DNA of 10,134 nucleotides. Origin: Bacillota bacterium (GTDB taxonomy: Bacteria > Bacillota > Dehalobacteriia > UBA4068). Shown here in pieces: positions 5,891 to 10,134 of the stretch. The stretch's first letter is position 1. Each line of letters opens with the position of its first letter. Where the stretch lies: positions 1-10,134 of the forward strand of contig WRKD01000154.1 of NCBI GenBank assembly GCA_009778255.1, given 5' to 3'. The notes below the pieces were generated by a model. That model was not told the origin of the DNA, did no database searches, and saw only the letters and a program-made list of their open reading frames with translations. Made by a program: the position numbers and the translations under genes.

Positions 5891-6661
5891 ATGTTATCTG
5901 TTTGGGAAGCTGTTTTACTTGGTTTATTACAAGGTATTACAGAATTTTTACCGGTTTCCAGTTCGGGGCATTTGGTAATTGCTCAATTGTTATTAGGTAT
6001 TGATCAACCTATGCTTACTTTTGATATAGCAGTGCATGTGGGGACATTGGCGGCGGTTATAGCAGCTTTTTGGGATGATGTTAAGAGCCTGCTGAAAAAG
6101 CCTTTAAGTAAAACCATGCTCTTACTCATTATTGGCACTGTGCCGGCTGTATTGGCGGCTTTGCTGCTGGGCGATTATATTGATTTTCTTTTCAGCTCTT
6201 TATTAGTGGTTGCTATAGCACTGTTTTGTACCGGCTTATTCTTAAGGTTTTCGGATCGTTTTCATGGTACGGGAAATGTGAAAAACATGAGCTATCTTAG
6301 CGCATTAGTAATAGGTTTATTTCAGGCAATTGCCATTATTCCAGGTTTATCGCGTTCGGGTGTTACTATTTTTGCTTCGCTTAACCGGGGTTTAATGAGA
6401 AAAGACGCGGCGCGCTTTTCTTTTTTGCTCTCCATACCGGTGATTTTTGGCGCTGTTTGCAAACAATTGTTAGATTTACGTCATACAGAATCTTTCGGTT
6501 TATCCGGGACATATTTGTTGGGGGCAGTTGTAGCAGCTTGTTTTGGATATGCGGCAATTCGTGTTTTCTTAAAACTACTTAACCAAAAAAGCTTACGCTA
6601 TTTTGGTTATTATTGTTGGGCACTGGCTATACTGATCTTGCTGCTCTTTATACTAAACTAA
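5891..6661 (+). CDS. uppP: Undecaprenyl-diphosphatase
   Basis: Integral membrane phosphatase of the BacA/UppP family that dephosphorylates undecaprenyl diphosphate on the outer face, recycling the lipid carrier for peptidoglycan synthesis and conferring bacitracin tolerance. The 256-residue protein is almost entirely hydrophobic, with multiple membrane segments. It carries both signature motifs: LQGITEFLPVSSSGHL (13-28, with Glu18, the Ser23-25 cluster and His27) and PGLSRSGVT (151-159, with Arg155). The frame is open from a GTG at 5882, but that codon is part of the ribosome binding site AAAGGAG (5876-5882). The ATG at 5891, 8 bases further on, is therefore the likely start. It is divergent from dapA, with 143 bases between the two starts. 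A promoter for ftsK separates it from the next gene, though readthrough is possible across the 117-base gap. Confidence 0.96.
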   Translation: MLSVWEAVLLGLLQGITEFLPVSSSGHLVIAQLLLGIDQPMLTFDIAVHVGTLAAVIAAFWDDVKSLLKKPLSKTMLLLIIGTVPAVLAALLLGDYIDFLFSSLLVVAIALFCTGLFLRFSDRFHGTGNVKNMSYLSALVIGLFQAIAIIPGLSRSGVTIFASLNRGLMRKDAARFSFLLSIPVIFGAVCKQLLDLRHTESFGLSGTYLLGAVVAACFGYAAIRVFLKLLNQKSLRYFGYYCWALAILILLLFILN

Positions 6662-6675
6662 TTAGCAGGAAAAAC

Positions 6676-6704
6676 TTGAACAAAGTAGAAAGAAATAGTA
6701 TTAT
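6676..6704 (+). promoter_or_regulatory. sigma-A-type promoter for ftsK
   Basis: TTGAAC (6676-6681) and TATTAT (6699-6704) are separated by exactly 17 bases, in the gap after the uppP stop codon. Transcription would start near 6711. That leaves only about 8 bases and no ribosome binding site before the ATG at 6719, which argues for a downstream ftsK start at 6779 or 6791. Confidence 0.55.
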
Positions 6705-6778
6705 GGCAATCAAATTACATGGTGAAGCGAGGGTTTTTAAGGCACCAATTAATAACTTGGGTGGTGGATAAGCCCGCT

Positions 6779-9148
6779 ATGGGTGTTAAAATGGGACAAA
6801 CCTCTAATAAGAAAAAAAATAACCGTTCCGGTAAAAAAGCTGCAATACCTCCTCGTTCTGAACCATTTTCTTCGCGGACGAAGGAGATTATAGGTGTAGC
6901 CGTTATCGCTTTAGCTTTACTGCTCTTATGTTGTATTGTATTGGCGCCGGAAGCAGTAGATGATACAAACGCTTTAGGTTCAGTAAGTTTGCTATTATTG
7001 GAACTAATGCGTTTTTTAGCCGGTCAAGCAGCTTTGAGTTTGCCCTTAGGCTTACTGGTTTATGGCGCTTTGCTGCTGCTTTTTGCAAACCAAACTCAAA
7101 GCGGGCAGAAATTAAGCGGGTTAATATTATTCTGGGTAGCTTTTTTAGGGCTTTTTTCTCTTAATCAGCCTATTTTACGCTTTACAGATTATATGGCCAA
7201 AGCTTTTTTAGGTGCCGGCGGTGGTTTCATAGGCGGCTTTGGCGCCTATATATTACAAAAAGCTTTCGGACATGCCGGTAGTTTAATTATCTTTATTGCC
7301 TTGGCCTTAATTGGCTTCCTGCTTTTTATGGAAAAATCTCTCACAGATATGCTGCATAGCCTGTTTGTAGTATTGCGTAATTTTTTGCAGCGATTGCATT
7401 CCGGTTCAGAACAAAAGCCGCAAAATAACAGGAATAAAGATGCCACGCCGGTGAAGCCTTATCTTCGACAGCCTTTGATAATCAGGCACGACGACCCGGC
7501 GCCTTTGATCAGCGAATGCGAAGAGTCAATAGCAACGCCCCCTCCTTACCCCAATCGTTTTTCTACGGAATTTTTACCGGATATCGATTTGCATATGGAT
7601 AAAACCGGTAAAAACAGTGAAAAAAAAGAAAATAGTACTAAGGCGCGTCCTGCCAAAACAAAAACTGGCGGAGATGAAGAAGAAAATCACCCGGTAATTG
7701 CCCATAATACAGATGAACAAGGTTTATCAGCTTATTGTCTTCCTCCGCTGGATTTGGTAGAAAGCGGCGCTAAAGTGAGAAACCCTCATTTGAATAAGGC
7801 TATTACCGATTCTATTGCTTTGCTGGAAACAACATTGGGTAATTTCGGAGTTAAGGCTACGGTTACTCAGGTAGTAGCCGGTCCAGCTGTAACTCGCTAT
7901 GAATTACAGCCTGCGCCCGGTATAAAAGTGGCACGTATTGTTAGCTTAGCCGATGATATAGCTTTAGCATTAGCCGCCACCGCAGTACGTATCGAAGCGC
8001 CCATACCTGGTAAAAGCGCCATTGGCATAGAAGTGGCGCGTAATCAGGTAGATATTGTTTATTTTCGCGAGGTATTAGAAAGCGCGGAATTCGCCGCAAG
8101 TGACTCCAAGCTTTCTTTCGCTTTGGGCAAGAATATCGGCGGTGAACCTATTGTGGGCGATCTTGCCAAAATGCCGCATCTATTGATTGCCGGGGCTACT
8201 GGTTCAGGTAAGAGTATTTGCGTTAATAGTATATTGTGCAGTGTATTATACAAAGCACATCCAGATGAGGTCAAACTGATGTTGATCGATCCTAAAAAGG
8301 TGGAAATGGCTCATTATAATAAATTGCCTCATTTGGTTGCACCGGTAGTAACAGATAACAAGAAAGCCGCCAATGCATTAAAATGGGTGGTTAATGAGAT
8401 GGAAAACCGCTATTCTTTATTTGTAGATGCGGCGGTAAAAGACTTTTCTGCCTATAATTTAGCTAAAACTGAGAATCCTTTACCTCAAATACTAGTGGTT
8501 ATAGATGAGCTGGCCGATTTGATGATGGTTGCTCGTCACGATGTAGAAGACGCTATTTGCCGTATCGCACAAATGGCCCGCGCCGCCGGCATTCATTTAG
8601 TAGTAGCCACCCAAAGGCCCTCGGTAGATGTTATTACCGGTTTGATCAAAGCGAATATTCCTTCTCGAATAGCCTTTGCGGTTTCTTCTTATACAGACAG
8701 CCGCACCATTTTGGATATGGGCGGCGCGGAAAAGTTGCTGGGTCGGGGCGATATGCTATACAGCCCCATTGGATCGAACAAACCACTGCGCGTACAGGGC
8801 AGTTATATCGCAGAAAAAGATATAAGTAAATTGGTCGCATACTGCACAGAACAAGCTGCACCGCGCTTTTTAGAAGCGGCGGTGGAAGCTGCTTTTTCCG
8901 AACGTACGCCGGAGCGTATAGATGAATTAGATGAGCTTTTTTATGAAGCCGGAGCACTAATCATCGGTGCACAACAGGCCTCCACCTCCTTCTTACAGCG
9001 ACGTCTTTCTATCGGTAACCCTCGTGCTGCCCGTATTGTAGATCAATTAGCAGAAAGAGGAGTAGTGGGCGGCCCTAAAGGCGCCAAGCCGCGGGATATT
9101 TTAATGACCAAGGAAGAATTTGCGGATATTTATGGAAATTCCATATAA
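6779..9148 (+). CDS. ftsK: FtsK/SpoIIIE family DNA translocase
   Basis: Membrane-anchored hexameric ATPase that pumps chromosomal DNA through the division or sporulation septum. Numbered from 6779 (789 residues): a Lys-rich cytoplasmic tail, then four or five hydrophobic segments between about 37 and 185, a low-complexity Pro/Lys/Glu-rich linker (about 205-310), the alpha domain, and the RecA-like beta domain. The beta domain has Walker A GATGSGKS (472-479), Walker B ILVVIDELAD (571-580) and the conserved ATQRPSVDVITGLIKANIP segment (610-628). A C-terminal winged-helix gamma domain (about 715-775, LQRRLSIGNPRAARIVDQL), which reads orientation sequences on DNA, completes it. Domain order and length are typical. 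The start is uncertain. The frame is open from ATG 6719, but that lacks a ribosome binding site and sits almost on the predicted transcription start. ATG 6779 has GGTGG about 11 bases upstream, and ATG 6791 is also possible. Whether it is the vegetative FtsK or the sporulation SpoIIIE cannot be told from sequence. Confidence 0.95.
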   Translation: MGVKMGQTSNKKKNNRSGKKAAIPPRSEPFSSRTKEIIGVAVIALALLLLCCIVLAPEAVDDTNALGSVSLLLLELMRFLAGQAALSLPLGLLVYGALLLLFANQTQSGQKLSGLILFWVAFLGLFSLNQPILRFTDYMAKAFLGAGGGFIGGFGAYILQKAFGHAGSLIIFIALALIGFLLFMEKSLTDMLHSLFVVLRNFLQRLHSGSEQKPQNNRNKDATPVKPYLRQPLIIRHDDPAPLISECEESIATPPPYPNRFSTEFLPDIDLHMDKTGKNSEKKENSTKARPAKTKTGGDEEENHPVIAHNTDEQGLSAYCLPPLDLVESGAKVRNPHLNKAITDSIALLETTLGNFGVKATVTQVVAGPAVTRYELQPAPGIKVARIVSLADDIALALAATAVRIEAPIPGKSAIGIEVARNQVDIVYFREVLESAEFAASDSKLSFALGKNIGGEPIVGDLAKMPHLLIAGATGSGKSICVNSILCSVLYKAHPDEVKLMLIDPKKVEMAHYNKLPHLVAPVVTDNKKAANALKWVVNEMENRYSLFVDAAVKDFSAYNLAKTENPLPQILVVIDELADLMMVARHDVEDAICRIAQMARAAGIHLVVATQRPSVDVITGLIKANIPSRIAFAVSSYTDSRTILDMGGAEKLLGRGDMLYSPIGSNKPLRVQGSYIAEKDISKLVAYCTEQAAPRFLEAAVEAAFSERTPERIDELDELFYEAGALIIGAQQASTSFLQRRLSIGNPRAARIVDQLAERGVVGGPKGAKPRDILMTKEEFADIYGNSI

Positions 9149-9180
9149 ATGTGAACCATATCCGCCCAAAGGGGTTTTTC

Positions 9181-10134
9181 ATGGATTATGCGGCTAGCCT
9201 GAAAATAGATAAGCGCTGTTATATTGATTTACGCTCACCTGTAGAATATATAGCTGATCATATTCCCGGCGCTATGAATCTGCCTTTATTCGATGATGAG
9301 CAGCGCGCGAAAATTGGCGCTATCTATCATAAGATCAGCCAAGATCAAGCCCGCCTTACAGGGTTGGAATTGGCGGCGCCCCGCCTGCCTTGGTTAATGA
9401 GCGAATTAAGCGCACTTGTGACAAATAAACAGATTCCCATACTGTATTGCTGGCGAGGCGGTATGAGAAGTCAGGCTGTGGCAAAAGCCGCCTCTTTACA
9501 GTGTTTGCCCTGTCTGCGGCTAAGCGGGGGTTATCGGGAATACCGCCGCTGGGTGCTGACTTTTTTAGCTGAACCGCTGCCTTTTTCTGTGTACACTTTG
9601 TATGGATTAACAGGTTGCGGTAAAACCGCAGTGTTACGAAAACTTGGGCGGGATCACGGCTTGCAGGTATTAGATATAGAGGGCTTAGCTCAACATCGGG
9701 GAAGTGTATTCGGGCATATCGGTTTAGCGGAACAACCGTCACAAAAGTATTTTCAAAGCCTGTTCGCTAAAGAATTACTGGGGTTAGACGCCACAAAACC
9801 TCTGCTGATGGAATGTGAAAGCCGCCGGGTGGGGCAATTGTTGCTTCATGATAGCCTGTATGCTTCTTTAAAAGTCGGCAAACGCATCTTGCTTTACGAT
9901 ACCCTCGCCGGACGGGCTCGTCGTCTGCTATATGATTATACTCCCCGGCAGCATCTTAAAGAAGTAATGCAAGCTCTCGATTCCCCGGCTCTACAGGCTA
10001 AGTTTTCCACGGTTCACTTACTAAAATTAAAGCAGCAAGTGCAGGCGGGAGGTGAACAAGAAGTTATCGAATACCTTCTTGCTCACTATTATGACCCATT
10101 ATATCATTATCCAGATAGCCCAGCCAAAGATTAT
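9181..10134 (+). CDS. mnmH: tRNA 2-selenouridine synthase, cut by the window end
   Basis: MnmH/SelU replaces the sulfur of 2-thiouridine at wobble position 34 of Lys, Glu and Gln tRNAs with selenium, using selenophosphate and passing through a geranylated intermediate. All 318 codons from ATG 9181 to the window edge are open. An N-terminal rhodanese domain contains the catalytic Cys90 in YCWRGGMRSQ, the family signature. A P-loop domain follows with GLTGCGKT (142-149), DIEGLAQHRGSVFG (165-178), EQPSQ (184-188) and ECESRRVG (211-218). Family members run to about 350-370 residues, so a short C-terminal piece is missing beyond the window. AAAGGGG (9168-9174), 6 bases before ATG 9181, sets the start; an in-frame GTG at 9151 has no such site. 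The gene begins 32 bases after the ftsK stop with no visible terminator, so co-transcription is likely. Its presence predicts a selenophosphate synthetase (selD) elsewhere in the genome. Confidence 0.93.
   Translation, partial: MDYAASLKIDKRCYIDLRSPVEYIADHIPGAMNLPLFDDEQRAKIGAIYHKISQDQARLTGLELAAPRLPWLMSELSALVTNKQIPILYCWRGGMRSQAVAKAASLQCLPCLRLSGGYREYRRWVLTFLAEPLPFSVYTLYGLTGCGKTAVLRKLGRDHGLQVLDIEGLAQHRGSVFGHIGLAEQPSQKYFQSLFAKELLGLDATKPLLMECESRRVGQLLLHDSLYASLKVGKRILLYDTLAGRARRLLYDYTPRQHLKEVMQALDSPALQAKFSTVHLLKLKQQVQAGGEQEVIEYLLAHYYDPLYHYPDSPAKDY

Noticed and set aside
9356..9742. Minus-strand 128-codon frame
   Set aside because: It lies wholly inside mnmH, which has full family motifs on the plus strand. 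It has no family resemblance of its own.
1..10134. Novel defence system, mobile element, CRISPR or prophage
   Set aside because: All large genes are recognisable housekeeping families. There are no transposase, integrase or phage genes and no regularly spaced repeats.

Overview
The window looks like ordinary chromosomal housekeeping DNA from a Firmicutes-type (Bacillota) bacterium. The evidence is strong purine-rich ribosome binding sites, two sigma-A-like promoters with 17-base spacers, moderately AT-rich codon use, a lipoprotein protease, and a gene order reminiscent of the Bacillus subtilis block asd-dapG-dapA-rnjB-tepA-spoIIIE. No genus can be assigned from the sequence alone. The 2-selenouridine tRNA synthase at the right edge implies that the organism uses selenium.

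Layout. 1-262: a leader with no convincing gene, ending in a good promoter (210-238). 263-1279: asd (aspartate-semialdehyde dehydrogenase). 1280-1604: a gene-free stretch with a nested inverted repeat that may be a dispersed element. 1605-3503: RNase J with an unusual Lys/Ala/Pro-rich N-terminal extension. 3545-4684: a lipoprotein S41 (C-terminal-processing) protease with a PDZ domain, starting at TTG. 4685-4883: a convergent intergenic region with a long imperfect hairpin and what may be a decayed small membrane-protein reading frame. 4884-5747, minus strand: dapA. 5748-5890: a divergent intergenic region with a perfect 12-bp inverted repeat. 5891-6661: uppP. About 6779-9148: FtsK/SpoIIIE DNA translocase, with its own promoter at 6676-6704. 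9181 to the right edge: mnmH/selU, cut by the window end.

How the genes relate. Asd and DapA catalyse consecutive steps from aspartyl phosphate towards diaminopimelate, lysine and, in spore formers, dipicolinate. UppP recycles the undecaprenyl carrier for peptidoglycan, so together with DapA (meso-DAP supply) and FtsK (chromosome clearance at the septum) it gives the region a cell-wall and division flavour. RNase J handles mRNA and rRNA processing, and MnmH modifies the wobble base of tRNAs. dapA is separated from asd by rnj and the protease and points the other way, which suggests a local rearrangement of the usual Firmicutes arrangement.

I found no mobile element, CRISPR array, toxin-antitoxin pair, defence system, rRNA or tRNA. 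The items most worth a second look are non-coding: the 5779-5809 inverted repeat, the 4681-4838 degenerate reading frame with hairpin, and the 1362-1443 nested repeat.
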